From assembly GCA_022577435.1 (NCBI GenBank), contig JAKOON010000010.1:20643024-20707023 (forward strand): a stretch of 64,000 nucleotides of DNA. Reading direction: 5' to 3'. A model generated the notes under the pieces. That model saw nothing but the letters and a program-made list of their open reading frames with translations. It was not told the DNA's origin and searched no databases. Shown in pieces: positions 22,757 to 35,171 of the stretch. The position numbers and the translations under genes were made by a program. The stretch comes from Embiotoca jacksoni. Taxonomy: Eukaryota > Chordata > Actinopteri > Embiotocidae. Numbering within the stretch: position 1 is the first letter of the stretch; every line of letters begins with the position of its first letter.

Positions 22757-24105
22757 CTAGTGTATGCAACTGCAGGTCTGTCAACAGGGTTTTGGCCGCC
22801 TTGCCACTTCCCCCCTACGTGCTTTCACACACGGCAGGCAGATTGCAGCGATTGGAGAGGAGTTTGTGTTTAGATAAAGGAGCTTAATCATAATTGCATG
22901 GGGTTTCCAGTGTCTAGTTTTGGCGCTCTCCCAGTTGCTGATCTCCTTGGCCGATGATTGGCTAACAGCGAGGGGTTTCAGCAGTCCTGGAGATACAGTG
23001 TAAATATATTACAGCATCTTTTTAACAGTACGATATTGTTATGGCACTACAAATTCCATTTACAGTAAAGTCAAATACCAAATTTCTTCAGGCACTAGAC
23101 AAACGTATAAATTCAGTAAATGAGTGTTTTATGCAACTCTGTGTTACAACATAATGATGGATGTGTTTTTGTTGATCTGTTATACTTTTAAATGCGCTGC
23201 GCTGCCTTATTCACAGGTGTTATTTGCCTTCTTTGACCACATGTAAATCCTTATGCTCTTCTGTTTGTGCCAGATGGTGCTAAGACACTATTTGTCTTTT
23301 GTTTCCTCTGAGGCTGCACCTGTTGGGGTTCAATCTACCTGTTTAACTATCTGTATCCTCTGACATATGTTTGATCAAGTTGCACCTTTGCGGTATTTAG
23401 GAAGATATAATTTCTACCTCTTTTATCATCGGAGAAATCTTTCAGAAGCTGTGGATCAAAGTGTTAATGAGGAATATACATTAAATAATTGACATGTTAT
23501 TTACTCATGTTTGTCCCTCATGGCTGCTGGGTTTGTTTACAATACAAAACCTACCTTGAACCCACCACAGACGCAGGTGGAGATATGTGGTAAAACTCTT
23601 AACGGTGAGTTTTACTTACGCAAGGTTACTGTTTATTATTCAGCCTTACCCGTCCATGTTTCTATCAGCCATCAGAATGAAGGTTATTTCGCTCATTGTC
23701 GCTTTGGATAGAAGAGTGAGCTAAATGCCAGAAAATGTAAATGAGTGCCAGTCCTCTGCCCACGACCATCCCCACTCCAGACCCCATGCTCCGTGCCGTC
23801 AGCGTGTGGCTGGCCTTGGCCCCGATCACACCGGGGCACATGGGAGATTAACTGGGCTGGCTTACTCACTCAGCAGGTTCCCCGACTCCCCTCCACTCAT
23901 CCTGGCCCAATCTGCCAGCTAACCTCCTGCTCCGCCGAGCCATGGCAGCAGGGCACCACAAGCCCGGCCCGCCTTCATTACGCCTGCCAGATGGGCTGAG
24001 AATTAGATTCGAACTCCCACCATGGAGGGAGGGAGTGGAGAGATTGAAGAGGGAGGAAGGGAGAGAGATGGTGAAGGAAGAAGGAGGCGGGAGGAAAGTT
24101 GCGGA

Positions 24106-24128
24106 GGGGGGGGGGGGGGGGGGGGGGG
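24106..24128 (+). repeat. Poly-G run (23 nt)
   Basis: Twenty-three G at the 3' end of a purine-rich stretch that starts at about 24027. It is a quadruplex and triplex candidate, and its length is prone to assembly error. Confidence 0.9.
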
Positions 24129-24219
24129 AAAGTAATGGTTTTTGTTTTCATTTATGTTGCAAGTTATTACATTTTAATGTAACACCCCTGGGACCTGGCA
24201 GCATTAAATGCCTGTTCTT

Positions 24220-24420
24220 GAATAATCGACACTAACTGCAAGCAAATGCTAGAGAGAAATGAAATTAGCGAGCGCAGCAATTTGGCATAGTGATTATCGG
24301 CTCCTTGGAGGCACTTCCTGATGATTTAAGAATGCTAACATTTAAGCAAGTCAGATCTCATTACTCTTCAAGGTTAAATCGAGCTGTGTCGGAGGGGAGG
24401 CAGATGCCTGATTGGAAATA
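24220..24420. promoter_or_regulatory. Candidate conserved noncoding element
   Basis: Unique noncoding sequence with GAAATTAGCG, GTGATTATCGG, GATGATTTAAG and AAGGTTAAATCG motifs. It starts shortly after a poly-G run and contains no repeat itself. Support is motif appearance only. Confidence 0.25.
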
Positions 24421-27127
24421 GTGCCTCCTTGTCTGTGTGTCTCTCTTCATCTGTCTTTGTTCATGCTGATGTTTCTTACTTTTGCGGCAGATCACTGCAA
24501 GTAGAAAAGACTCAGGGCTGAAATCTGTCAGACCCTGATCACACCTTTTGCCAGCTCTTAATTAGATCAGCAATACTCGCTTTCCAAGGTGTATAATTTG
24601 TCCTTTGCCAAGGATCATCACTCGCGCTACAAGCACTGCCATGCTAACTGCCTCAGCATTGCTCTGAATGTCGGTGCACCACGCATTCCCTTTCACGCAG
24701 ATATGCGGCTGGTCCCTGGGATAAACAAAAGAAAATCGAGAGCTTTTTGAATCTACACCAAAAGGAAAGTGTTTATTACTTTTCCGGCTGCGCCACAAAT
24801 GTTCCTTTATACTGTATTTTTCTCTGCTATTCTCACTCATTCTATGGAGGCAGAAACGATTTTCAAAGCAATTTCAACCCTGGCATCTTCTGGTCCGGTG
24901 TTTACCTCAGCCAGCCATACACATCTGTTCTCCACACAAGCTTGATCCAATTAGGTGACACCAGACAATGGCTTACTCCTCCACGAGCCCAGCACAGCGC
25001 CACGGCTCCCGAACAATACGGAAGTGTTTTCTCTTCCATTACGGGGCGTCAGATCCTTTTAAAGGTGTTTACCCGCCGACGACGTGTCAGCCCCTGTTTC
25101 CAGAAGGGGGCTCAGCTGGGGAAGTGATAGGCGATGAGGATAATGATGTGAGTGGGAGCAGTGTAGCGGTTGCAGATGCACTTTACCGTGCTGCGCGTTA
25201 TAAATCCTTCCCTCCGCTGCATTGCACCCCACAAAGTTGAGGGACAGATGGGTCGGATTTTTATCTCCGCTTCCTAAATTCCGATGAAATCAAAACATTT
25301 TTCGCCGCACTGATGAAATTTATTTAAAGCAAGGCAGGAGCAACAAAGCTACTTCGGGGAATATGTCTATTAGTTTTTCCAAGCTGTTGTTTTCTCAAGC
25401 AGGGGTGGGGAAATCATTGCAAGTCAAATGTAATCATTCCACCGTTGGGTTATGCTCCGTCTCGAATAATAATAATATTAGTTTGGTCCCAGGCATTGCT
25501 TACATCAGGCTTGTAATTTGAATTTCTGAGACACAACTAAGACGGCTGATGTTAATCACAACCAATCACTGATGTTATCCTCGTTGTTTTTTTTCTTTGT
25601 TTATAACAGCTTTATCTTTTGGCACATCTTGAAATTTGGCAGCCTGAATTCATTATCTGCAGGGTTTCATGTAGTCAACAAACATGGCATCTGCAATGTG
25701 AGATTCTGCTTCCTCCTACTTACATGCTGTGTGCACCGTACCGCATCTGATGTCTCTACATTGCATTTCATCTTTGTTGTGGCCAAAAGGATTTCTGGAT
25801 TGTAGCAGGGTTACCCCAGGAATAAAGAAAAAGCCTCTAAATTGTAACCAGGCATTTCCACATGAAACATTCATGCTTAAGTATGATTAGCAGAGATTAA
25901 GGTGGGTTTGTTTTGCCTCTTGGAAGGCCCCGTGACAATTTGAAAATGGATTGAGAACAGCCTTTGCAAGCACAGCCTTCTTAATCCTGTGCCAAGAGTT
26001 CTCACCCACCTTTGCTGAATTATTTACATTAAAGTTCTCACGTCGGCTTTGCAGCCAAAGACCTAGAGGTACTGTGTGGTGAACTACCTCAACCTCAAAG
26101 CATTGGAAGGATGGAAAATATTATGTTAAGTATTTCCAAGGCTTTTAGTGGAACATGTTTTGTAAAGAGAGAGATTTGTCAGTGCCACTTGAGGGGCTAT
26201 TCAGTAGGTATTAGTAGACAAAAAGAATCATGTGTTGCACGAAGTTCAAAGAGACTGTGCCTATTGTAATGGGAGTGGCAGCTTGTACATTTTTCTATAT
26301 CCAAGACTGCTCAGATCAAATAGTGGTCCGTTATCCCAGCCAGTGATGTGGATCCATCTCCCCATCCAAGCCATTCTGCTATCATGTTTTCCATTTCCAT
26401 ATCGTCCTCCTATCATGTATATGAGCTGGAGCCCTCCCATGTGATGGCTGATGTGATCCCCAGATAGATTCATTCATACATAATGATAAAAGATGGGTTT
26501 GGACAGGGCTACTTATTTGACAATCATTGAAGTGCCACTGTGATGGATGGCAAGGAGGACCTCCACCCCTCTCTCCTCCCACCCCATAACCATGGCTCCA
26601 TCTTCTGATCCCACCTTATTTATTTTCCCTGGCCTCGCTCAAGGTCTCGTCTCACTTTAAAAGAGAAATATCAAATTGAATTAAAATTGCTCGCTCACCC
26701 AAAACAGAGGCCTGTGCGCCTTAAAAATCACACATCTGCTCCCACAATTCATTGTTGCAAAGTCAATCCCCCCGTCTCTCTCTCTCGCTCTCTCTCTATC
26801 TGGGCGCGCGGTAATGTGAATTATTCATGCCAGCGGGGCCACGACGTGCTTCATCATGTTAAAGTGCCCATGACATTACTGATGGAGCCACCGATGCCCC
26901 CGCACTGCTAGCTATGCTAATGCATTTGGAAGGAGGAAAGAAAAGACATGGCAGCACCTCTGGGGATCAGGAGGACAAGAACAGATCGCCGACCAGAAAT
27001 TAGTACTTCAAAGTCTAAGTCCTCGTCCAATCACGAATGATTTCTTACCTCATGAAAGGTAGTGACCAAACATGGTTTTGTTATTTCTCCGTTGTCCCAA
27101 GAGAAAGTTTTGCTTATGAACAATTAA

Positions 27128-27684
27128 GCTGCGTTTCAAATGATGTACTTCCCTTAGTAAACTATTAATTAGTGCTCTTGCATGTTAGGACTCTTACTTG
27201 TGTAGTGCAGAAATTTTGACGGAAAAGTGTTTTTTCAAATCGCACACTGCTGTTCTGCAATGACCAGAAATAACCTCAGCATGTGAATACATCACCCGCC
27301 AAAATATCTACAACTGTATCTAATTTACCCAGAAATCAACTTGTTTTTGTGCCCTCTGTTAAACACACTGCATAAACACATTGATTCTTCTGTCCAGCAG
27401 CAGTAGTGTATGAGAAACACTTGTTCAGTGTTCAGAAACAGCTGCAGCCTCCTCAGGTACCTTAATTTGAAAATCCTGGCCCCGCCCCCTTATCTACGTA
27501 GCCAAGATGGCAACGGTTTAGGGTGGAAAGTGGCCAGCGTTTCGCACCTCTTTTTTGGACTGTTTTAAGTGCATCATCCTGGTACTTGTAGTGCACTGCA
27601 TGTTTCTGTACTTCACAATTTGAACGCACTTATGTACTCAAAATAGTGAGCGTTAGTACGTAAGTACACTATTTGGAACACAGC
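27128..27684. mobile_element. Probable MITE (nonautonomous DNA transposon)
   Basis: The left end begins GCTGCGTTTCAAATGATGTA. The reverse complement of the right end begins GCTGTGTTCCAAATAGTGTA. The two match at about 19 of 24 positions over the terminal inverted repeats, in a 557-bp element with no coding capacity. The left flank carries TTAA immediately outside (27124-27127), but the right flank is AAAA, so the target-site duplication is not clear. The superfamily is not assigned. Confidence 0.55.
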
Positions 27685-30239
27685 AAAATGTCCAATTGAA
27701 CTTCAGTCTGTTGGACAAAATAGCAGGTTTTTTTTTTGGCTTGTGCTTTATTGTAAGTTATTAATTGGAAAAGTATTAAGAATGCTGTTTATATCGTCCA
27801 ACACTCCCAAAATAGGGACGAAATAATTATTAACATGTCGCGTTGCTGTGTCTGTAACACTGTTTGAATATACGTAATGTGAATGATCCTGACTGGTGCA
27901 TTCTGATGCAGTTGGCTGTGTTACTAACCGAAACCCTGCTGCAATCTACTTTCTTCATTCGTCTTTTGAGAATGGTTTCATAACGCACATAACACGATTT
28001 TTTTTTTTTTTTAATTATTATTCTTTACACCTGTACAAAAACACAGCGGTTGAACAAGTGGATAAGTTTCACTCCTTCCGTTCACCACCCACATTTCACC
28101 AGCTCACCCTGAGATTCAAAGTGCTGCTCTCAGAGAGTGCATCTCGGCGGCACCCGGGGGATTACTCTATGTCAGTGTGCATACATGCTAGGTTCTCTAA
28201 TGATTTGCTGTATTATTTTGAACCCTGAAATTTAATCAGCCAGCTCAATTGTAAGAGTAAAAAATTAACTTTGATCGTGATATTGAAAGGAAAGTGTCAG
28301 TTTAGCTTGAGGAAGAATATACTTGCAGTGAATGGTGCTGTGGTACAGATAATGTGGGCCCAGAGGGAGAGGCCATCATTCAGCTGCACTGTTTGTCCTT
28401 CAGGTGTGTGTATTCATGCCTAAGAATGGTCTGATTGATAGGGATTTCTAAGCCGGTATACTATTGCATCTTGCATCACTTCTCCATATCTGCTCTGCAC
28501 ATTCATACAAACAGAGGCTGCTCCCCAAATGTTATTTCTTGATGATGTAAATTGATCTTGCAATGAGCCAGTACAGTCTTAGCTGCGTTGATATGCAAAG
28601 CAAACATGCACAGAAAAGGGAGGAAGCAGAGACAGGAGGGTGAACGGGGTATGAAAGTGTTTCCACTGCCAGTTTGTGTTAAACCGGTCTCAGCTATGCT
28701 CTTTGTGAAGCTTTTCTCGCCTTTTCAGAAACCGCCCGCGCGTCTATAAAGATGCTGGGCGAGATGAGCACAACTGATACTGTGGTTCCCACACGCTTTG
28801 CCTTCTGAAATTTCACAAGCGATAGCGGTTACTGACAGAGGGGGCCTGATAAAATCTCACCTGATTAGAAAAAAATAGAGCGAGAGTGGCAGTGAGAAAG
28901 AGTTGAGGCAAGGTGAGTGAAAACTAGAAGAGATAGCAGGCCTCATTGGGTCTCTGAGGTCGGGTCTAGGTTTCAGTTGACACATCGCTGGCTGGCCCTC
29001 AGTGCACCACGCTCTCCACAAACGAGGTGGTTGAGTCAAAACTGACGTATTACAAACCACACGACCATTGCTTTATCTTCTGATTGCAAATTTGAGACAG
29101 AGATTCTTATACTATGATCATGATTCTTCTGTTCATCGCGGATAAGGTCAGCCCTTTTTTAATCCTATCTAGCTATAACTCTTTAAGCTTTTGGCAATGA
29201 GACACACATACAGTACATTTACACATTTATAAATCAGTTATCTCCTCCATTTAGCTACATAACGATGGATCACTACCACAAGGTCCCTCAGGTCCACCAT
29301 GTGGGACTACTCTCAGGGCTGAAAGATGAGCCCAACCCCACGTAGGCAGGAGATCTGGCCCCGAAATAGCCAAGCCGCCCGGCTCCTGGGAACCGCTATG
29401 CTGAAACTGAACTGCTGAAAGAGATGTTATCGCAGTTGAGCAGCCATTCTTGCTATTGAGAAGAGGAAGAAGGAAGGAAGGCGGTAGATGGCATCATCCT
29501 GTTGGTTTTTTTTTTTTTTCAGACTTCGCCTGCCATGTTTCCTCTCTTTATCTCTGATCATCTCTGATTTAATGTGCTCCATTTCTCTGCTGTCATTCAA
29601 GCTGAGGTGATATGATGGAGCGCCTCAGTTATTAACTAACAAACAAAGGGATTTGACTCGCTCAACAACATATGTGAGATGTGACCAAGTGGCAACCTGC
29701 ATGCTTTGAATGAAAATTGTTCCCAGACAGAGCACCTAAACCTGGAAAGGTATTCACATTTCATAAGCACTATAATTGGAAAACATTTTTTAGATTGAGC
29801 CTTTTAAATTTCAGTAAAATGACACATGTCACGATGGGTCCGCCCAGCTCCCCCCGCCCCTATTAGAGATGTCTGTTAGTAGAGCTGCCATAGGCCCTCA
29901 TCGCTGTGACGGCTCAGTCACAAGCTATTACAATGACTAGGAACCTACGCATCTCATAGCTGGCACCAAATATTGGTTTTGCTGATAAATTCTGAAAAAA
30001 AAATGCCACATTAATGATGAGAAAAATAAACAGGAGGCTTGTCGGCAGGATGTGGGTGGCTGTCCCATGAGAGAGGAATCTCGGGGATGTAGAAATAGCA
30101 ACAGCATCACCCAACAGGGGTTCCACCACCTCCCTCTCACAGTCGTCCTATACTCGCTGTGCCTCGCAGCTATCCAGGCACTTGTATGGCTGCAGTAAGA
30201 CAGCAAAGTTTTCATTTAGCATCTACAGAGATCCCACTC

Positions 30240-30370
30240 TGTAAGCAAGCCTTCAGGGTAATGCTAGGTCTTTTCATAAGTTACAAAGATGTAATTAGAC
30301 AAATTAGCTCAGCAGACACTCGGGGTTGCGTTTTTAATGGCTGCATGTTGCCTAGGTTGGTAATTAGCAG
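30240..30370. promoter_or_regulatory. Homeodomain-motif cluster (candidate enhancer)
   Basis: Contains TAATTAG at 30292-30298 and 30361-30367 and AAATTAG at 30301-30307, in unique noncoding sequence. Two perfect homeodomain cores and one near-match within 76 bp are more than expected for local composition. No exon fits. Confidence 0.3.
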
Positions 30371-32997
30371 GCAGCCGCTGCTCCAAAATCACACATTGCA
30401 CCCGAGGCCTTGCATTCGTAACCTGACAACCGGTAGCAAGCACGGTAATGAAGGCTTATGTATCCCACAGGCTTGGTTTGTCTCACTTGCCAGCCAGGTT
30501 TGATGTAGGAATTCATGCTGAGCCACTGTGCAAATCTCTTGTTTATTCCCATGTATCATTTCCTTCCAGGTTGAGCATGTCGTCCTTTTCGGCACGGTGA
30601 TGTATTCAAATCAAACTGATGTGTTTTTGCCTCAGAGGCGCAGACTTTCATTTGAGCCAATCACCGTTATGGCTCAATTCATCAGGGCCGGGGTCTACGT
30701 GTCCAGGTCTCTTGTTGTGAGTAGCACCGGAGGAGCCGATCAGCCATTTCCGCAAAGCCAGCTCCTCTCACACTTTTAATGACTTGCCGATGGTGATTTT
30801 GACCAAGCGCCTGTTTTTTATTAACTCGGAATAAATTCTTCTTCTTTCTGACGCTAGACATTCTCTTTAAATTGGATTGAGGGCGCTGAATGCCAAATCG
30901 GAAATGACCCAGCAAAATGCAGATTAACTTGCAAGGGAATTTGTCTATTTACTGTATGTATTCATATTAAATTTGTGACACTCTGTTTATCACAAACATG
31001 ACTTAGCTGTGAGCTTTTCACAGCGACAATGAGTCTTCATATGCAGCAAGAAATTGATTTTCTCTCAGTCTTCCATTCATTTGTGAACAACCTCGAGATC
31101 TAAGGCATGTCTTTATCTGAAAAGACATTCAGGTGCCTTCAGTAGATGAGTATTGAATGTGTCATAGTTCACTTCAGTCAGCAGCAATTCCCCACATTTC
31201 GTCTGTCGCAATCAACTGTGTATGTATGTGCTGATTACTCTATACTGAGAAAACAGGCAGATATAAAAAAACAACAACATGGTGCTCAGAACATAAACAA
31301 ATTTACATCTTGTTTGTCATAATTATAATCAATATTTAACTTATTGATCAGACAAGCCAACCTTATTGAAGCCTAGTAAATAAGGAAAATTAAATAAAAA
31401 ATAAGCTCCTGTATATATAGACTTGTTATTTGTTGTAACCTGTCACAGTCTCAGTGACTTTGTACCTCATACTGTCTTTGCGTCCTATTTGTGGGGGCAA
31501 GTTGGCACAATGTTCTGCCTTCACTGACGTGGGAAGGAGATGATTGGAACAACGTGCTGCGAGTGGATAGCAGCACACATCCACGGGAGCTTTGTGGACC
31601 AAGGAGATAAGGCTGGAGCTCACAGCATGACAGGGAGAGCGGGACTGGGGAATGGAGGACAAGAGACTGCAGCCTTAAGGCCAAAAGACTCAGCAGAGAG
31701 TAATGAGGGCCAGCTCTCACCGAGGATACTGCCAAAGAGAAACGGGGAGGGGGGTGGAATAACAACCTTGGAGGGCAAATTAGCTTCCTCACCATAGTAG
31801 CTGACATGGTGGAAGGTGGAAAATAAAAGGCGCAAATGACAAGGAACAAATTTCAAGGTGGCTTTGAATCCAGGTGCAGGAATCCTGCTGGGGCAAGAAC
31901 AATTACATCAACAAAATAGTTGAATGCATGACCTTTAACACCCTGCGTTGTTTAGAAACAACACAAGTATGCAGTTATATAGTGTGTTTTAATTTAGCAG
32001 CATATATGCCATTATGTGTTGGTGTGAAAATGATGCACAACAAAAGAGAAAATGACTGAGATTGTAACGGTTATCTGTTACTAAACCGGTTGCGGTGCAA
32101 CGATGTAGTGCTGTTGTTTGGACTCTACTTTAAGGTTGTGTCCTCAAAAGGTTATAAACTGCTGAAAATACAGTAGTCATAACTAAAGGCCAATAGATGT
32201 CTAGTAATGCTACCTCTGAGTCTCGCAAATACATTTCCCAGCTTCTATTTAGAATATCTTGTTCGGCTCTAGAGACTGCAATGTCGGTTTGTCTGTTGGT
32301 CTGACAGACGGTGGGTCCGTCAGGGAGCCAGTATGCTGCTGTAGAACTGCTCGTCAGATCAGATAGCTCCTCCAGAGACCTCCTCCCCTCACACCTTCCC
32401 GACATCCGATTCAGACGGTCTTGTGTCTGACCATTTCTTTAACTTTACGAAAACGACAATACAACATTCAGACTCACTTCCCGTCAGGGTTGGCCAGCTA
32501 CTGTATGTGGAGGCGCGACAGCACACTGGGTCCAACTTCTTTATGTTTTCATCTGTTGCACAACTCCTTTAGTTAGTTTTTCCTTGAAAAACAAAATGCA
32601 ATGCTGCCAGTGTCTTTTCTGGAGAGTCTGTATGAAGTTATTATTCTGTTTGTTTCGTAGCCCTTTGTATGGGGTTAGGTGTTACAGTTTAATCTTTCTA
32701 GCATTGCAGTGGGATGTCTTTAAAAAAAAAACCTGAACACTGGCTGTTACATATTTAGTTATAATACCTTACTAACCCTACACAGCAAATAAGCCTCTAA
32801 AGAATATAAGTAGTGATGTGTTTAAGGGCTAGTTAGAATTAGTCAGGCGACATCTTGAAAGGAAATGTCTGTTATCTCCCGGGCCACAATCTGGATTGAA
32901 AAATACTTTTAATTTTGAGCATCACAGGTTCTCAGTTGTGGATTTAGGCCCATCAATTCTGCGATATGCCTTTAAATTCCTCGAATGTAATTCATCA

Positions 32998-33007
32998 CCC
33001 CCCCCCC

Positions 33008-33040
<33 letters not shown>

Positions 33041-33073
33041 ACACACGCACGCACACACGCACGCACACACACA
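32998..33073 (+). repeat. Poly-C (13 nt) plus (CA)n with CG interruptions
   Basis: A C run at 32998-33010 followed by CA repeats with ACGC interruptions to about 33073. Confidence 0.93.
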
Positions 33074-33944
33074 TCCCACCCAATGTCGTACACACACTGA
33101 GCCTCTCTTTTCTGAGGCCTGCCTGCGGCACAAGACGTGTTGGATCATTTGATTCCAGCTAATAACCGGAGTTAGCCCAGAGGAAGGCAAAAATGAGTTG
33201 TGGCCTCCCTGGGCTCCTCCTGCTGCCTGTCTGAAGTGCGAGACGACTGGAGGCTCTCAGCCAGTCAGCCCTCTGGACGGAGGCTGATTGTGTCACAAGG
33301 GTCCAGATCTGCTTGTTCTCTTAGAGGAAGGTGCTGAAACAAGGAAACCATATATAGTTTGACTGCAAAAAATATCTTTCCAAGTATTCTTGTAAGAATA
33401 TAGTATTTGCTACTTAAAGTCTTATCATTTTGTCTTTTTTGGTTTTTAATATTTTACCTAATTAACTAACCTGCTTAAAGCTCTACAGGCCAATTTTTTG
33501 TTGGTCGGTCATGTGAGTGCTGCACACTGCTGCATTCATGCATGCAAACACACCAACCACACATTGTTCACAACCTCGCACAGACTTGCACACATACATA
33601 TACCAGTATCATGTCGAACCCACTCTTTCCTTTTCACACACACACACACACACAAATATATATTCTCAGTCAAAATGAAAACACTTCCTTGTTGACGCGC
33701 TTTAGCGATTTGTGTTTTGATTAGCGAGAGAAGGGAAGTGGCAATGAACTGTGAACATGCCGTTTCCTTCCATTCAGAGACCGAGCATCAGCTCATTCCT
33801 CCGCTCTGCCCGCCAAGCGCTGTATTTCTACACCTCTCCCAATTAACTCCGCCGTCTCTCTCGTAACCTTTTGTTGATGTTCAGTGTCAGAGTGGCTATT
33901 TGCTTCATTTTCTGAGCAAAGTGGTGATGATGATATGTGTGGTG

Positions 33945-33970
33945 GACAGACAGACAGACAGACAGACAGA
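33945..33970 (+). repeat. (GACA)n tetranucleotide repeat
   Basis: About six GACA units followed by the related GATA/GACAT tail. GACA repeats are common in fish genomes. Confidence 0.85.
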
Positions 33971-34533
33971 TAGACATAGATATGTAGGGTTAGGCAGATG
34001 TTTTTTCATCTTAAAAGCAATTTAAAAAAAAAATTCTCCCCGTTTCACAGCATTGTTTGCACCCAAACATCTTGAAACCAAAAGTTTTTCACACGCAAAA
34101 ACTGTGAAATCACATTTCCCTTCTATCTCGCCTGTAGAATCTGCAATAACAGCCCTGCCCTCGCCTGTTTCATGGACGCTGGGAGATGCGGTTGTGTGAC
34201 TTGTGTGTACGTGTGTGAAAGAGAGTGCGTATCAATCTTTTGTCATTTTTAATACCGGAGTCTTATCAGGAGATATGACAAGCTCAAATGAGCCGGCGTG
34301 GCAATTACAGCAGTGCGAATAAAGGTGGGTGTGCGTGTGCGTGTGCGTGTGCGTTTGTGGGTGGGTGGGTGATTGTGTTTTGGTTAGGTGGGGGCCGGTG
34401 CGGGGCGGAAGGGGTTGTTGGTGGTGGGACTATTTACAGCTTGCTGATGAGACGCCCTGCTGCTCTCCTCATCATGCCTTCCTCCTCGTCTGTCTCCTCC
34501 AACACACCCCAAATGCACATTTACCCTCACTCA

Positions 34534-34534
<1 letters not shown>

Positions 34535-34588
<54 letters not shown>
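34535..34588 (+). repeat. (AC)27 microsatellite
   Basis: An uninterrupted AC tract, first of three long dinucleotide tracts within 640 nt. Confidence 0.97.
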
Positions 34589-34590
<2 letters not shown>

Positions 34591-34883
34591 AGGACACCTG
34601 TAATTAGGCAGTTAAGTGTCACACAAATGCTCACATAACAGTTACTGCCATGTCCAATATATATCTCCAATGTCTGTGGAAGTTTTTATAACAAATATAC
34701 GCGAGAGTTAAAAGTTTTGTACTATTATGTACTATTAGAAAAAGTTATACTCTGAACAAATCTGTTTGGATGTGCACATTTACATTTATTATTCATAATA
34801 AACACTGGCTAAACTGCTTCGCAATTGCAAAGTGCACACATGTTTTGTTTCTCACACACCAGCAGCTTAATCTGGTTTGTTTG

Positions 34884-34887
<4 letters not shown>

Positions 34888-34957
<70 letters not shown>
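34888..34957 (+). repeat. (CA)35 microsatellite
   Basis: An uninterrupted CA tract of 70 nt, complementary to the TG tract at 35113. Confidence 0.97.
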
Positions 34958-34961
<4 letters not shown>

Positions 34962-35108
34962 GATTCATCGTCCTCTAAAATGGTCGAGGGACAAATCAAC
35001 ACAGCGAGAAAAGCCTGCGGAGGCCACAACATGCAGAGGGATGTGGAGGTGTCAAACATGGAAGTGTCAAACAGTGCCCACTCACCATCCCAAACCTTTT
35101 CCTCATCC

Positions 35109-35112
<4 letters not shown>

Positions 35113-35169
<57 letters not shown>
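35113..35169 (+). repeat. (TG)28 microsatellite
   Basis: An uninterrupted TG tract of about 57 nt. It lies 155 nt downstream of a longer CA tract in the opposite sense, so a transcript could fold the two together. Confidence 0.97.

Positions 35170-35171
<2 letters not shown>

Noticed and set aside
24005..24020. tRNA B-box-like sequence on the minus strand (AGTTCGAATCT)
   Set aside because: No A box, acceptor stem or cloverleaf could be built around it.
32130..32405. Minus-strand 91-codon ORF in an isolated, unique-looking stretch
   Set aside because: Considered as a possible retroelement fragment, but no reverse transcriptase, integrase or other motif is recognisable.
34535..35169. Repeated units that might suggest a CRISPR array
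   Set aside because: They are plain CA/TG dinucleotide tracts with no constant repeat plus variable spacer pattern, and the genome is a vertebrate.
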